The position numbers and the translations under genes were made by a program. From Legionella yabuuchiae (GTDB taxonomy: Bacteria; Pseudomonadota; Gammaproteobacteria; Legionellales; Legionellaceae): a stretch of DNA of 64,000 nt. The notes beneath the pieces are model-generated. The model did no database searches and had not been told where the DNA came from. It was given only the letters and a program-made list of their open reading frames with translations. Where the stretch lies: the NCBI RefSeq assembly GCF_900640115.1, contig NZ_CAAAIW010000005.1:1-64000 (forward strand). The letters are read 5' to 3'. This document shows positions 28,331 to 38,021 of this stretch, piece by piece; position 1 is the stretch's first letter, and every line of letters begins with the position of its first letter.

Positions 28331-28927
28331 ATGCTTGAACAAATTAATGCCAGTTTAGACGTAATCATTCAACAAACCCAAGCTAACTTAGAGATGCTAA
28401 GCATCATTCTTTTGATTCCTTGGACCATTTATATTATCAGTTTATTTCAACCAAGAATTTTACTGCTTGGAATTATACCAAGAACAATTCCTGGACTCAC
28501 AGGCATCCTGTTTGCACCCTTGCTGCATGGAAATTTTAATCACATTTTTTTTAATTCCATTCCATTAGTGGTGTTAAGTAATTTTATTTTAATTAACGGC
28601 CTAACTTATTTTTTAATGGTGACCCTCCTCATCACGGTGAGTAGTGGATTTCTACTTTGGTGTTTTGGCAAGCCTGGACTCCATATTGGAGCCAGCGGTC
28701 TTATCACCGGTTACTGGGCCTTATTGGTTGGTGATATTGTTCAGCAAGGTACAGTAACGGCTATCATTTTAGGGATACTAAGCGCCTACTACTTTGCAGG
28801 AATTTTTTTCGGCATTTTCCCAGCAAAAAAAGGCGTATCCTGGGAGGGCCATTTATTTGGCCTTATTTCTGGGTTTGCAGTCAGTTATTTGAGTCATTAT
28901 CAGAGTGTTTTATCGACTAATTTTTGA
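28331..28927 (+). CDS. rhomboid-family intramembrane serine protease
   Basis: A 198-residue protein with about six hydrophobic helices. Rhomboids cut single-pass proteins within the membrane using a Ser-His dyad. The signature elements are HGNFNHIFFNSIPL (family motif H-x-x-x-N), GASGLITGYWALL with the nucleophilic Ser in GxSG, and the later helix WEGHLFGLISGF with the catalytic His. The start is 16 bases after xseA, so the two probably form an operon. The stop codon is immediately followed by a foreign fragment of RAYT sequence, so the natural 3' end may have been altered. Confidence 0.85.
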   Translation: MLEQINASLDVIIQQTQANLEMLSIILLIPWTIYIISLFQPRILLLGIIPRTIPGLTGILFAPLLHGNFNHIFFNSIPLVVLSNFILINGLTYFLMVTLLITVSSGFLLWCFGKPGLHIGASGLITGYWALLVGDIVQQGTVTAIILGILSAYYFAGIFFGIFPAKKGVSWEGHLFGLISGFAVSYLSHYQSVLSTNF

Positions 28928-29020
28928 CTATGGAGGCTATAGTTGTATTGCCCGATCATTTACATGCTGTGTGGAAACTGCTAGACGATGATTTTAATTA
29001 CTCATTACGCTGGCATCAGA
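28928..29020 (+). pseudogene. internal fragment of the RAYT gene
   Basis: About 93 bases nearly identical to the middle of the intact transposase gene (reverse complement of roughly 12250-12345). It encodes the same residues from MEAIVVLPDHLHAVWKL to SLRWHQ, with few changes. Both ends of the gene are missing: the left breakpoint is at the rhomboid stop codon, and the right one joins straight to a REP copy at 29023. It therefore looks like the remnant of a second RAYT-REP unit with an internal deletion. Confidence 0.85.
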
Positions 29021-29022
29021 AT

Positions 29023-29070
29023 GTAACCCTGGGATACGGACCTTTGGACCTACTCCCAGGCTACGCCTGC
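29023..29070 (-). repeat. REP palindrome, copy 3
   Basis: Begins TGTAACCCTGGGATACGG and closes with CTCCCAGGCTACGCCTGC, in the same orientation as copy 2. The inner stem has one changed base pair compared with copies 1 and 2. It is fused to the RAYT fragment on its left. Confidence 0.8.
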
Positions 29071-29090
29071 TTCCAGATACCACGCCTATA

Positions 29091-29282
29091 TCAGGGGAAT
29101 AAGGTTTCAAGCGCATCGGGAGCTTCCGGTAGGTCAAATTCTTTTTTGTTATGTCGCAGTTGGCAAGAGGCACATATAAGTTCTACCTTCTCACCTTCTT
29201 TAAGGTCCTTTGCTTTGTTTATGTCACTTGGATGCACTATACAGCGAAATTCCACCCCCGCTTCGGTTTTAAACTTATGCAA
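29091..29282 (-). CDS. small cysteine-containing protein, probably truncated or frameshifted at its start
   Basis: The frame, from a TTG at 29282, gives 63 residues with FRCIVHPSDI and ICASCQLRH, a pattern of three cysteines, but no good ribosome site. The same frame stays open upstream to a stop at about 29352-29354. That extension reads like a signal peptide (AFLFASWSFVSFA) directly before the first charged residues, yet it has no ATG, GTG or TTG at its beginning. An ATG in the neighbouring frame upstream (MGRLSLDKHRFF) could be joined to it by a one-base shift within a six-T run near 29340. I infer an exported small protein with a recent frameshift, or an unusual start. The family is not recognised. 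Confidence 0.45.
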   Translation of the reverse strand: MHKFKTEAGVEFRCIVHPSDINKAKDLKEGEKVELICASCQLRHNKKEFDLPEAPDALETLFP

Positions 29283-29418
29283 AATTGTGTCTCTTTTTAC
29301 ATCGGCAAATGAGACAAAACTCCATGAAGCAAATAAAAAAGCGATGCTTATCTAATGATAATCTACCCATTGCTCATAGTTTTCTCCAAAAACCATTATG
29401 TCAACTGGTAGTATAGTC

Positions 29419-29497
29419 TATACTCTGCGATCGTTCATAATGCGTGATGTAAGCTTTTCTTTTTCGCCCAGTCGCATTTTGAAGTTGATTGGGTATA
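29419..29497 (+). repeat. TTCAAAATGCGA element, full copy upstream of mfd
   Basis: The left arm TATACTCTGCGATCGTTC-ATAATGCG and right arm GTCGCATTTTGAAG...TTGGGTATA (29471-29497) are imperfect inverted repeats enclosing a short T-rich centre. The outer right end runs into TATAAT (29496-29501), about 30 bases before the mfd start, so the element may contribute to or interfere with mfd transcription. Confidence 0.6.
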
Positions 29498-29529
29498 TAA
29501 TCCAAAAATTTTATAGGTATAGATGTTCA

Positions 29530-32500
29530 ATGTTTAAACCAGCGTTACTCTTAAATCAGCCACCATCCAAAAACGTTTGGGGTCAGCTTTATGGGAGCGC
29601 CTTACCCTTGGCTGTTGCCGAATATGCGCAACAAGAATCAGGCATTAAACTCATCATTACCCCGGATAATCTAAGTGCGGCACAGCTTCAAGCGGAGCTT
29701 TCTTTTTTCTTACCTAAAGATACAGCGCAAGAAGTGTTAATGTTTCCTGATTGGGAAACGTTACCTTATGATCAGTTTTCACCCCATCAGGATATTATCT
29801 CTCAGCGGCTATATTGTCTAAGCCGTTTGCAACATGCCACCAATGCAATCGTTATCAGCGCTGTTAATACCTTAATGCATCGCTTATGCCCCCCCTCTTT
29901 TTTAAATCAACACGTTTTAATGCTCAAAGCAGGGCAAACCATAAACGTTGAGCACTTTCGGCATCAATTACAGCATGCCGGATATTATGTGGTTAACAAG
30001 GTGCTGGAGCATGGGGAGTTTGCCGTGCGAGGTTCGATTATTGATGTCTTTCCTATGGGAAGCAACTCGCCTTTTCGAATCGAGCTGTTTGATGATGAAA
30101 TCGAGAGTCTGCGCTGTTTTGAGCCAGAATCACAGCGTACCATTGAAAAAATAAATGAAATACAAGTGCTTCCTGCCCGAGAGTTTCCTTTAAATGATGA
30201 AAGCATTACCCACTTTCGCCGCGCTTTTCGCGAACAATTCGCCGTTAATCCCAGCAACTGTCCGATTTATGAAGCCGTTAGTGACGGACAATTTCCAAGT
30301 GGTATTGATTACTATCTACCCCTATTTTTCAGAGAAACCGCCACTATATTTGATTACTTGCCTACAGAAGCTAAGCTCTGTTTGGTAGAAAACGTTCACG
30401 AGCAAGCCGACTCTTTTTGGCAAGAAGTGACCACACGATATGGTCAGCGAAGCTACGACGTATCCCGCCCTATTCTCAAGCCCGAATATTGTTTCCTAAA
30501 TCCGATTGAGTTTTTTACGCATGCCAAAGTCTTCCATTCCTTGAGAGTTCAGCATAAACCCTCCGAAAAGAAAGGCAGTTACAACGTTGACGTAGAAAAA
30601 GCGCCTCCATTACCAGTGGAACGCCAATCCAGCCAACCTTTAAAGCAACTCGTTGACTACTGTGCAGATCCTTTAAAACGATATTTGCTTGTGGTCGAAA
30701 GTGCGGGGCGTCGCGAAGTGATTTTGGATTTATTAAAAACCAGTTCCCTCAAGCTTAAACCCCAAGCCTCTTGGCATGACTTTTTGCTGGATAATGCACC
30801 ATTTAATATCCTGGTTGGCCCACTTATTTATGGAACCGAGCTACCTAAGCTTGCCATCATAGTAGAATCACAGCTATTCGGTGAACAAGCCATTCCTCAG
30901 CGGCAAAGCCGCCAAAAATCGGTTGATCCAGACTTAATTATTCGGGATTTGGCCGAGCTATCGATTGGTGCGCCAGTGGTTCATTTAGAATTTGGCGTAG
31001 GCCGTTATCAGGGGCTTAAAACCATTGAAAGCGGTGGGATGATCAATGAATTTTTGATGCTTACTTATGCTGGTGAAGACAAAATCTACGTACCGGTGAC
31101 TTCTTTAAATATCATTAGTCGCTATACTGGCGCCGATAGTGAACACGCCCCCTTGCATCGACTCGGTACGGATCAATGGCAAAAAGCCAAGCGCAAAGCC
31201 GCGGAGAAAATTCATGATATTGCCATCGAGTTGTTAGAAATCTATGCAAAGCGGGAAGCAAAGCCTGGCTTTGTCTATGACTATTCTCCCAATGATTATC
31301 AACGATTTGCGAGTGGATTCCCGTTTACGGAAACTCCTGATCAAACGCTTGCCATTCAACAAATCATTCAAGACATGCAATCACCGCGACCAATGGATCG
31401 TTTAATCTGTGGTGATGTAGGCTTTGGTAAAACGGAAGTCGCCATGCGCGCCGCCTTTCTAGCCGTTCAAAATGGGAAGCAGGTATGCGTGCTTGTTCCA
31501 ACCACGTTGCTGGCAGGTCAGCACTTTGAGAATTTTAGAGATCGCTTCGCTGAATTCCCCATGAACATTGAACTCTTATCCCGTTTTCGCAGTGGAAAAG
31601 AAGCGGAAAAAGTAATCGCCAATCTTAAAAATGGCCAAATTGATATCGTCATCGGTACCCATAAACTCTTTCAAAAAGACATTGAGTTTCGTAATTTAGG
31701 CTTGTTGATTATTGATGAAGAACATCGTTTTGGTGTGAAACAAAAAGAACATATTAAATCATTACGGACGAACGTAGATATTTTATCTATGACGGCAACA
31801 CCAATTCCACGAACGCTAAACATGGCCATGGCTGGAATTCGAGATATTTCGCTGATATCCACACCGCCGGCAAAACGATTGGCGATTAAAACCTTTTGGC
31901 AAGAACGCAACGACAGCATTCTTCGCGAAGCGATTTTGCGAGAAATTTTACGTGGCGGCCAGGTCTTTTTCTTACATAACAATATTCAAACGATTGACAG
32001 GATTCGGCAAGAGCTAGAAACGCTCGTACCCGAAGCAAAAATCCATACGGCCCATGGACAAATGCGTGAGCGCGAATTAGAACGCATCATGTCGGACTTT
32101 TACCACCATCGTTTTAATGTGTTAGTGTGTACAACAATTATTGAGACTGGTATTGATATCCCTACCGCCAATACCATCATCATTGATCGTGCCGATAAAT
32201 TTGGACTTGCACAACTTCATCAATTACGAGGACGTGTTGGGCGATCGCACCATCAAGCTTATGCTTATTTATTAACCCCCTCCAAAGAGCTTTTAACGCC
32301 AGATGCCGTAAAACGCCTTGAAGCCATTGTATCGCTTGAAGATTTAGGAGCAGGATTTACCTTAGCCACGCATGATTTAGAAATTCGCGGTGCCGGAGAG
32401 CTGCTTGGCGAAGAGCAAAGCGGGAATATGCAAGCCATTGGTTTTAATTTGTTCATGGAAATGCTGGATAAAGCCGTGGAGGATTTAAAAGAAGGAAAAA

Positions 32501-32970
32501 CCCCCGAGTTATCTGCTCCGCTTCATCAGGGTGCTGAAATCGATTTAAGAATAAGCGCCATTATTCCAGAGGATTATATTGGCGATATTCATACCCGATT
32601 AATCATGTACAAACGCATCGCCAATGCGAAAGACAAAGAACAATTGCGCGAGTTACAAATTGAAATGATTGACCGTTTCGGCCTGCTACCCCCGCAAATC
32701 AAGCATTTATTTTTGATTACCGAATTAAAATTACTAGCCAATGAGCTTGGCGTAACTCGAATTCAAGCCCCAGGGCAAAGCGGTAAGCTTGAATTTAACG
32801 ATCAGCCTAACATTGATGCCGGTGTCTTAATTAAATTGATCCAAGTCCACGCCACCCGCTATCAGATGGAAGGGCCGAACCGCTTAAAATTCAACCTCGA
32901 TAGCACCACCCATGAAGAACGCATCCATGAAATAAAAGCGCTTTTAACGAAACTTTCAAATCAATCCTAA
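29530..32970 (+). CDS. mfd: transcription-repair coupling factor
   Basis: Mfd removes RNA polymerase stalled at lesions and recruits UvrA. The 1146-residue chain has the N-terminal UvrB-like domains (LMFPDWETLPYDQFSPH; RGSIIDVFPMGS), the RNA-polymerase-interacting domain (GAPVVHLEFGVGRYQGL, near residue 480), and the RecG-like translocase with Walker A GDVGFGKTEVAMRAA, the DEEH box and TATPIPRT. It ends with the TRCF C-terminal domain. I chose the ATG at 29530 (MFKPALLLN). The frame is open for 44 codons further upstream, but these would be translated from the repeat element and are unlike Mfd. Confidence 0.96.
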   Translation: MFKPALLLNQPPSKNVWGQLYGSALPLAVAEYAQQESGIKLIITPDNLSAAQLQAELSFFLPKDTAQEVLMFPDWETLPYDQFSPHQDIISQRLYCLSRLQHATNAIVISAVNTLMHRLCPPSFLNQHVLMLKAGQTINVEHFRHQLQHAGYYVVNKVLEHGEFAVRGSIIDVFPMGSNSPFRIELFDDEIESLRCFEPESQRTIEKINEIQVLPAREFPLNDESITHFRRAFREQFAVNPSNCPIYEAVSDGQFPSGIDYYLPLFFRETATIFDYLPTEAKLCLVENVHEQADSFWQEVTTRYGQRSYDVSRPILKPEYCFLNPIEFFTHAKVFHSLRVQHKPSEKKGSYNVDVEKAPPLPVERQSSQPLKQLVDYCADPLKRYLLVVESAGRREVILDLLKTSSLKLKPQASWHDFLLDNAPFNILVGPLIYGTELPKLAIIVESQLFGEQAIPQRQSRQKSVDPDLIIRDLAELSIGAPVVHLEFGVGRYQGLKTIESGGMINEFLMLTYAGEDKIYVPVTSLNIISRYTGADSEHAPLHRLGTDQWQKAKRKAAEKIHDIAIELLEIYAKREAKPGFVYDYSPNDYQRFASGFPFTETPDQTLAIQQIIQDMQSPRPMDRLICGDVGFGKTEVAMRAAFLAVQNGKQVCVLVPTTLLAGQHFENFRDRFAEFPMNIELLSRFRSGKEAEKVIANLKNGQIDIVIGTHKLFQKDIEFRNLGLLIIDEEHRFGVKQKEHIKSLRTNVDILSMTATPIPRTLNMAMAGIRDISLISTPPAKRLAIKTFWQERNDSILREAILREILRGGQVFFLHNNIQTIDRIRQELETLVPEAKIHTAHGQMRERELERIMSDFYHHRFNVLVCTTIIETGIDIPTANTIIIDRADKFGLAQLHQLRGRVGRSHHQAYAYLLTPSKELLTPDAVKRLEAIVSLEDLGAGFTLATHDLEIRGAGELLGEEQSGNMQAIGFNLFMEMLDKAVEDLKEGKTPELSAPLHQGAEIDLRISAIIPEDYIGDIHTRLIMYKRIANAKDKEQLRELQIEMIDRFGLLPPQIKHLFLITELKLLANELGVTRIQAPGQSGKLEFNDQPNIDAGVLIKLIQVHATRYQMEGPNRLKFNLDSTTHEERIHEIKALLTKLSNQS

Positions 32971-32995
32971 TGCCTTTGAAGTTCAGCGGACAAAT

Positions 32996-34648
32996 CTATT
33001 CCCAAACGATAGTATCAGACTGCTCAATCACGTTTTGAATCTCTTTCTCATATTCCGATTCAACCTCTCGCCGCTTAACTTTTAAGGTGGGCGTTAAAAA
33101 GTTATTCTCGACGTTCCAAGTATCCTTAACGACGAGCACATGACTAATTTTTTCATATCCTTTTAAGTCCTGGTTCACTGATTTTAACGTTTTCCTAAGT
33201 CGCTCACGGACTTCATTTTCAGGCTTTTTGCGTGCTTCTTCAGTCAAACATACCACCATCACATTACTGGGCAACTCTTTGCCAACAAGGCAGAGATGCT
33301 CAATGTGATTATTATCGGAAAACGCTTTTTCTATTGGAGTAGGCGCGATGAATTCACCTTTTTGATTTTTAAAATTTTCCGACAATCGGCCTAAAATTTT
33401 AACGCGCTGTTGTTCATCAATTTCAACGATATCACCCGTCCTCAACCACCCATCTTCAGTGAATGCTTCTGCTGTTTGCTCAGGGCTTTTATAAAATTCT
33501 TTCATCAAGCAAGGGCAGCGCATCAACAGCTCATCGTCCTTACCCTTTTTAATTTCTACGTTTAGTCTTGGGGTTCCAACATAACCTGGCCTGCGTTCTT
33601 CGGGTAAAGATAACGTTGCATAAGCAAAATTTTCCGTCTGGCCATAGCCTTCTAATATTGGAATATCTAAGTTATCAAAAAAATTATAAATCGATAGCGG
33701 TAAATGCGCCGCACCAGAAATGTTTCCTTCGCTTCGACTCAAACCAAGCTGCTGTTTAACCTTGTGCTTCACTAATTTTGAAAGAAATGGAATTTGCAAT
33801 AACACATGCGGCAAACCTGAAGAAATTTTTTCTTCAATTTTATTCTGAAATACGCCCCAAATTCGCGGAACGGCTGCAAATAATGAAGGTTCGACTTCCC
33901 GGAGATTCTCAGCGAAGGTATCCAAGCTTTGCACAAAAGAAACATCGCTTGAAATAGCAATACTACCCAATTGGATTGCAGAGCGCTCATAGACATGTGC
34001 CAAAGGTAAATAGGATAATAAATGATAATGATCTAATGGTGCGAGTCGATTGATGTCTTCTGGAAAAATAGCCAAATAGTTCGCAATGGCCTGGTGCGTA
34101 TAAACAGCGCCTTTGGGTTTTCCTGAGGTTCCGGAGGAATAAATAATAGTATAGGTATCTTCAGGCGCGGGTTTTTTGACTTCCTTTAAGGGTTCACAGC
34201 CTAACACATCAACCCAGCGATACTGAGCGTCCATATCGGGATGATAATCAAACGCAACCGTCATCAAATCGTTTGGAATGTATTGCCGTACTTCATTGTG
34301 ATTATCGAGTTTACCCAGAAACACCAACTTAACTTCGGCATGATCCAAAACGTACTCAATGCTTTCTTCGTGCTGATTAGCAAACAAAGGAACATTAACC
34401 ATGCCAGCTAAAGTAATGCCAAAATCGGTGATAAACCATTCCGCGCAATTTTTAGAAAAAATCGAGACGTGTGCGCCTTTCTTTAGCCCTATTTGTTTGA
34501 GAAATTGAGCGACTTGCCTAGCCTGCTTTAAAGTCTTTTCCCAGGAATACTCATGCCACTTGCCGTGACGTGGTTGTCTTAAATAGATGCGATCAGCATG
34601 TTCTTTTTCATGATTTAACAAAATATCAACAACGGAGCTTCCTTTCAT
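32996..34648 (-). CDS. AMP-dependent synthetase, long-chain acyl-CoA synthetase type
   Basis: A 550-residue adenylate-forming enzyme. The AMP/ATP loop IIYSSGTSGKPKGAVYTH lies near residues 168-185. The domain also has LPLAHVYERS, EGYGQTENFAYATLS and the late LRTGDIVEIDEQQRVKILGRLSENFKNQKGEFIAP typical of long-chain (FAA1/FadD15-like) enzymes. It activates fatty acids to acyl-CoA at the membrane face. It is convergent with mfd (25 bases apart) and starts 20 bases after the YejM-like gene, so the two are cotranscribed. Chain-length preference cannot be judged. Confidence 0.87.
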   Translation of the reverse strand: MKGSSVVDILLNHEKEHADRIYLRQPRHGKWHEYSWEKTLKQARQVAQFLKQIGLKKGAHVSIFSKNCAEWFITDFGITLAGMVNVPLFANQHEESIEYVLDHAEVKLVFLGKLDNHNEVRQYIPNDLMTVAFDYHPDMDAQYRWVDVLGCEPLKEVKKPAPEDTYTIIYSSGTSGKPKGAVYTHQAIANYLAIFPEDINRLAPLDHYHLLSYLPLAHVYERSAIQLGSIAISSDVSFVQSLDTFAENLREVEPSLFAAVPRIWGVFQNKIEEKISSGLPHVLLQIPFLSKLVKHKVKQQLGLSRSEGNISGAAHLPLSIYNFFDNLDIPILEGYGQTENFAYATLSLPEERRPGYVGTPRLNVEIKKGKDDELLMRCPCLMKEFYKSPEQTAEAFTEDGWLRTGDIVEIDEQQRVKILGRLSENFKNQKGEFIAPTPIEKAFSDNNHIEHLCLVGKELPSNVMVVCLTEEARKKPENEVRERLRKTLKSVNQDLKGYEKISHVLVVKDTWNVENNFLTPTLKVKRREVESEYEKEIQNVIEQSDTIVWE

Positions 34649-34668
34649 CGTTATTCTCCTGAAATGCC

Positions 34669-36561
34669 CTATTTTTTGTAATAAGTCCTCATTAAATTTA
34701 ACGCTTGATGAATAATATGCGTTCTGGGGATCGCTTGTTCATCTACTTTGGCTTTAGGATTGGTGATTTTAATATGGCCCGATGCCTCGAGTGTCGTCAA
34801 CCGATCTGATTCAATAATTCCCATATTGACATAACTTCCCGCTAAGATAAACGAATCGCGGTTATGTTTGTTTAATAAATGTTGACCAATACTATAATCT
34901 GAAATCGGATTTTCGCAAGAAAATAACCCTTGTAGTAACGTCGGAACCAAATCATACCCACTTGTTCGATGGTTGAATCGTTGGGGAATTGCGCCAGGCC
35001 AATGAACAATCATTGGGGTATGCACCTGGGTTTGGGTATAGTTTCCACTATGCCCCCAGTAATTTTGTTGATTATCATTAAATTCCTCGCCATGGTCTGA
35101 TGTGATAATAACAATACTGTTTTCATAATAACCATTTTGCTGTAAATAAACCAGTAAACGATGAATTTCAGCATCCAAAAAATGGGCCGCATTCAAGTAG
35201 CGGTTGTAATAAGGTAACGGCTCCAATTCATCCGAAATACCAAATCTTAGGCAATTTTCTTTAGCTGGTTGAAACGGTTTGGAATACGTTTGCTTGCGGC
35301 AGTAGCTATGGGTGGCATCATAGAACAGATGCATAAAAAATGGCTGTTGTGGCCTGGCATTGGAGAGATAGCGTAGTGCTTCATCCGTCGTGTTTTTATC
35401 TTTTTCAGCCGTATCATTACCCAAAGCCCCACCTACATTCAGATCAGGCACATTCAAATAAATGGTTTGATCAAACGCGGGAGGAGTAATAAATGAACTC
35501 CAAATCACTTTAATGTCGTAATTATTTTCTCTAAGCACATCCATTAACACAGGAGCCTTTCTTTCCGTTTTAGCCGCAGTCCAATAGCTACTAGGCAAGC
35601 TATAAAAGAGCGAAAATAGTCCGGCTTGGGTTGAGTTTCCTCCGCTCAAATTATTTTGAAATTGCCAACGTTGTTCCGCAAATTGACTTACATGCGGCAT
35701 CACTTGACGATTGACCGTATCAAAACGAAGTGCATCAGCCATAATCAAAATAATATTGGTTGGGTGCTTTGGCTTTTTGCAGCGCAAGGCTTTTTGGGGA
35801 TAATTTAATGGCTCATTCGAGAATGGTGGTTGAATAAAAAACTGCTCGCTCCAGTTATAAATCATTCTCTTACTGTCTGATGAAGGAAAAACGTAGGCAT
35901 AGAGTTTACTGAACAGAGGCAGATTAGGGATTTGTTGGCTGAAGATATTATTATAATGCACAATGGACATGGTTAAGGTGAAGTAACTCACACAGATCCC
36001 ACCAAACCAAATTAAAACAATGAGTCGACCTGCTGTGAAGCGAGCAGGCACAATCACTTGATTCCAAATTAAACCTGCTAATAGATATTCCAGGATTAAT
36101 ATCAGAACAATTACTCCGATAAAACCCCAAATTTCCGCCTCGGAAAAACCAAACAAGCCTCCCCAATCCGTGCTCATAATAAAATGAATAATGGTTCCAT
36201 TTAGATGGAACTTGAACATAGAGTAAATTTGGCTATCCATCAAAAGAAATAGAACAGAAATAGTCGCGACTAACGCGCTAAAAGGCAGGATAACCCGTCG
36301 ATTAGGAATTAATGCAATCAAAGCGATCACAAGCAGCGCCGGTATAAAAGCCAGCAACATCATGTAACTGAGGTAATTAATCAACGTAAAGCTTAAGACG
36401 ACACTTTTACCAATGACACTGGAAAAATCGGCAATCATGGTTTTATAGAGTGTGTCGTGTAATAAAATGGACTTTAAAAAACTATAGCCCAAGATCCAAA
36501 AAACCAGTGTATTTGCTAAAAAATACCAACCGGTAAAACGCAATAATTGTTTATACTTCAA
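34669..36561 (-). CDS. YejM/PbgA/LapC-like inner-membrane protein (DUF3413 plus sulfatase fold)
   Basis: A 630-residue protein with about five N-terminal membrane helices (residues 1-220) followed by a large periplasmic domain of the alkaline phosphatase/sulfatase superfamily (IILIMADALRFDTV; NSTQAGLFSLFY; VIITSDHGEEFND; HTPMIVHWPG). This architecture is that of YejM (PbgA, LapC), which in enterobacteria senses periplasmic LPS/cardiolipin and controls LpxC turnover through LapB. Regulation of lipid A supply here is inferred from the family. It is in an apparent operon with tldD upstream and the acyl-CoA synthetase downstream. Confidence 0.85.
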   Translation of the reverse strand: MKYKQLLRFTGWYFLANTLVFWILGYSFLKSILLHDTLYKTMIADFSSVIGKSVVLSFTLINYLSYMMLLAFIPALLVIALIALIPNRRVILPFSALVATISVLFLLMDSQIYSMFKFHLNGTIIHFIMSTDWGGLFGFSEAEIWGFIGVIVLILILEYLLAGLIWNQVIVPARFTAGRLIVLIWFGGICVSYFTLTMSIVHYNNIFSQQIPNLPLFSKLYAYVFPSSDSKRMIYNWSEQFFIQPPFSNEPLNYPQKALRCKKPKHPTNIILIMADALRFDTVNRQVMPHVSQFAEQRWQFQNNLSGGNSTQAGLFSLFYSLPSSYWTAAKTERKAPVLMDVLRENNYDIKVIWSSFITPPAFDQTIYLNVPDLNVGGALGNDTAEKDKNTTDEALRYLSNARPQQPFFMHLFYDATHSYCRKQTYSKPFQPAKENCLRFGISDELEPLPYYNRYLNAAHFLDAEIHRLLVYLQQNGYYENSIVIITSDHGEEFNDNQQNYWGHSGNYTQTQVHTPMIVHWPGAIPQRFNHRTSGYDLVPTLLQGLFSCENPISDYSIGQHLLNKHNRDSFILAGSYVNMGIIESDRLTTLEASGHIKITNPKAKVDEQAIPRTHIIHQALNLMRTYYKK

Positions 36562-36578
36562 TACCTTACCTCAAGTTA

Positions 36579-38021
36579 TTATCGAGTTCCACCTACGGTT
36601 AAGGCATCTATTTTCAAGGTAGGCTGTCCGACCCCAACCGGGACTGATTGTCCTTCTTTCCCACAAACTCCAATACCAAGATCCAGTTTTAAATCATTTC
36701 CAATCATGCTGATTTTTTTCATCACATCAGGTCCATTACCAATAAGAGTCGCCCCTTTCACGGGTTTTGTGACTTTACCATCCTCGATGAGGTACGCTTC
36801 ACTCGCTGTAAACACAAACTGTCCGGAGGTTATATCCACCTGTCCTCCTGCGAAGTTTACCGCATAGAGTCCTTTTTTAACCGACTGAATAATCTCTTTT
36901 GGATCATGCTGTCCCGCGAGCATATAGGTATTGGTCATGCGTGGCATAGGAAGATGGGCATAGGACTCTCTTCGACAGTTACCCGTCGATTTCATGTTCA
37001 TTAATTTAGCATTGAGTTTATCTTGCATATAGTTGACGAGCTTGCCATCTTCGATAAGGGTTGTGCACTGCGAGGGCGTTCCTTCATCATCAATGGTTAA
37101 TGAACCTCTACGATGTTCTAGAGTACCGTTATCAACCACGGTGACTCCTTTGGCTGCGACTTGTTCTCCCAAACGATTTGAAAAAGCAGAAAGGCCTTTG
37201 CGATTAAAATCGCCTTCTAAGCCATGGCCAACTGCCTCATGCAGTAAAACTCCCGGCCAGCCCGGCCCTAAGATGACCGGCATTAAACCCGCCGGAGCAT
37301 CTTCTGCTTGCAGATTAACTAAGGCTTCTCTAACCGCTTCACGAGCATAACCAAGCGCTCGTTCTTCTTCAGTAAAATAAGAAAGCGCAACGCGGCCACC
37401 GCCACCACAACGCCCAGATTCACGACGACCGTTTTCTTCGACCATAACACTCACATTAATGCTGACTAAAGGTCTAATATCAGCAATCATTTGACCGTTC
37501 ATATCAGCCACCATGACCACTTCATAAACACCACTTAATGAAGCATTCACCTGTTTTACTCGCGGATCTAAGCGGCGAGCTTCTTTATCAATGGATTGCA
37601 ATAAAGCTATTTTTTCAGGCTTAGTCAGGGAATCAATGGGATTAATATTCGAATATCGAGTAATAGGCGAGGTAGCGATTCGAATCGCAGGAGTAGAAGC
37701 TTGGCCACCAAAAGCTATCGAACGTGCGGCATCTGCGGCTCGTTCCATGGCAGGCATAATAATATCATCGCAATAGGCGAATCCTGTTTTCTCACCACTA
37801 ACCGCACGAATCCCAACGCCGCGATCGATTGAATAACTCCCACTTTTAACTTCTGAATCTTCTAGGTACCAAGATTCATAGCTACAACTTTGAAAATATA
37901 AATCCGCATCATCAATTCGTTTCGCCCTCAGAATCTTTAATAATTGTTCAATTCCTGATTCATCTAGCGAAGCGGGTTTTAATAGAATATCTTTAGCTAT
38001 AGATAAAGCGTTTACCTTCAT
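36579..38021 (-). CDS. tldD: metalloprotease TldD
   Basis: A 480-residue subunit of the TldD/TldE protease, which degrades unfolded peptides and matures modified peptides such as microcin B17 in enterobacteria. The active-site zinc motif [12 protein letters not shown] lies near residue 260. [11 protein letters not shown] precedes it, and the C-terminal segment [29 protein letters not shown] is typical. Its start overlaps the stop of the nitrilase-family gene upstream (ATGA type), a pairing that recurs in proteobacteria. The partner gene tldE/pmbA is not in the window. Confidence 0.94.
   Translation of the reverse strand: MKVNALSIAKDILLKPASLDESGIEQLLKILRAKRIDDADLYFQSCSYESWYLEDSEVKSGSYSIDRGVGIRAVSGEKTGFAYCDDIIMPAMERAADAARSIAFGGQASTPAIRIATSPITRYSNINPIDSLTKPEKIALLQSIDKEARRLDPRVKQVNASLSGVYEVVMVADMNGQMIADIRPLVSINVSVMVEENGRRESGRCGGGGRVALSYFTEEERALGYAREAVREALVNLQAEDAPAGLMPVILGPGWPGVLLHEAVGHGLEGDFNRKGLSAFSNRLGEQVAAKGVTVVDNGTLEHRRGSLTIDDEGTPSQCTTLIEDGKLVNYMQDKLNAKLMNMKSTGNCRRESYAHLPMPRMTNTYMLAGQHDPKEIIQSVKKGLYAVNFAGGQVDITSGQFVFTASEAYLIEDGKVTKPVKGATLIGNGPDVMKKISMIGNDLKLDLGIGVCGKEGQSVPVGVGQPTLKIDALTVGGTR

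Noticed and set aside
28924-29355. A 143-codon plus-strand gene after the rhomboid
   Set aside because: Its first 30 residues are the RAYT fragment, then REP hairpin sequence, then antisense of the small secreted protein. It is a composite of unrelated pieces.
29398-29529. N-terminal extension of Mfd
   Set aside because: The 44 extra codons are translated from the dispersed repeat and resemble no Mfd; the ATG at 29530 begins where similarity starts.
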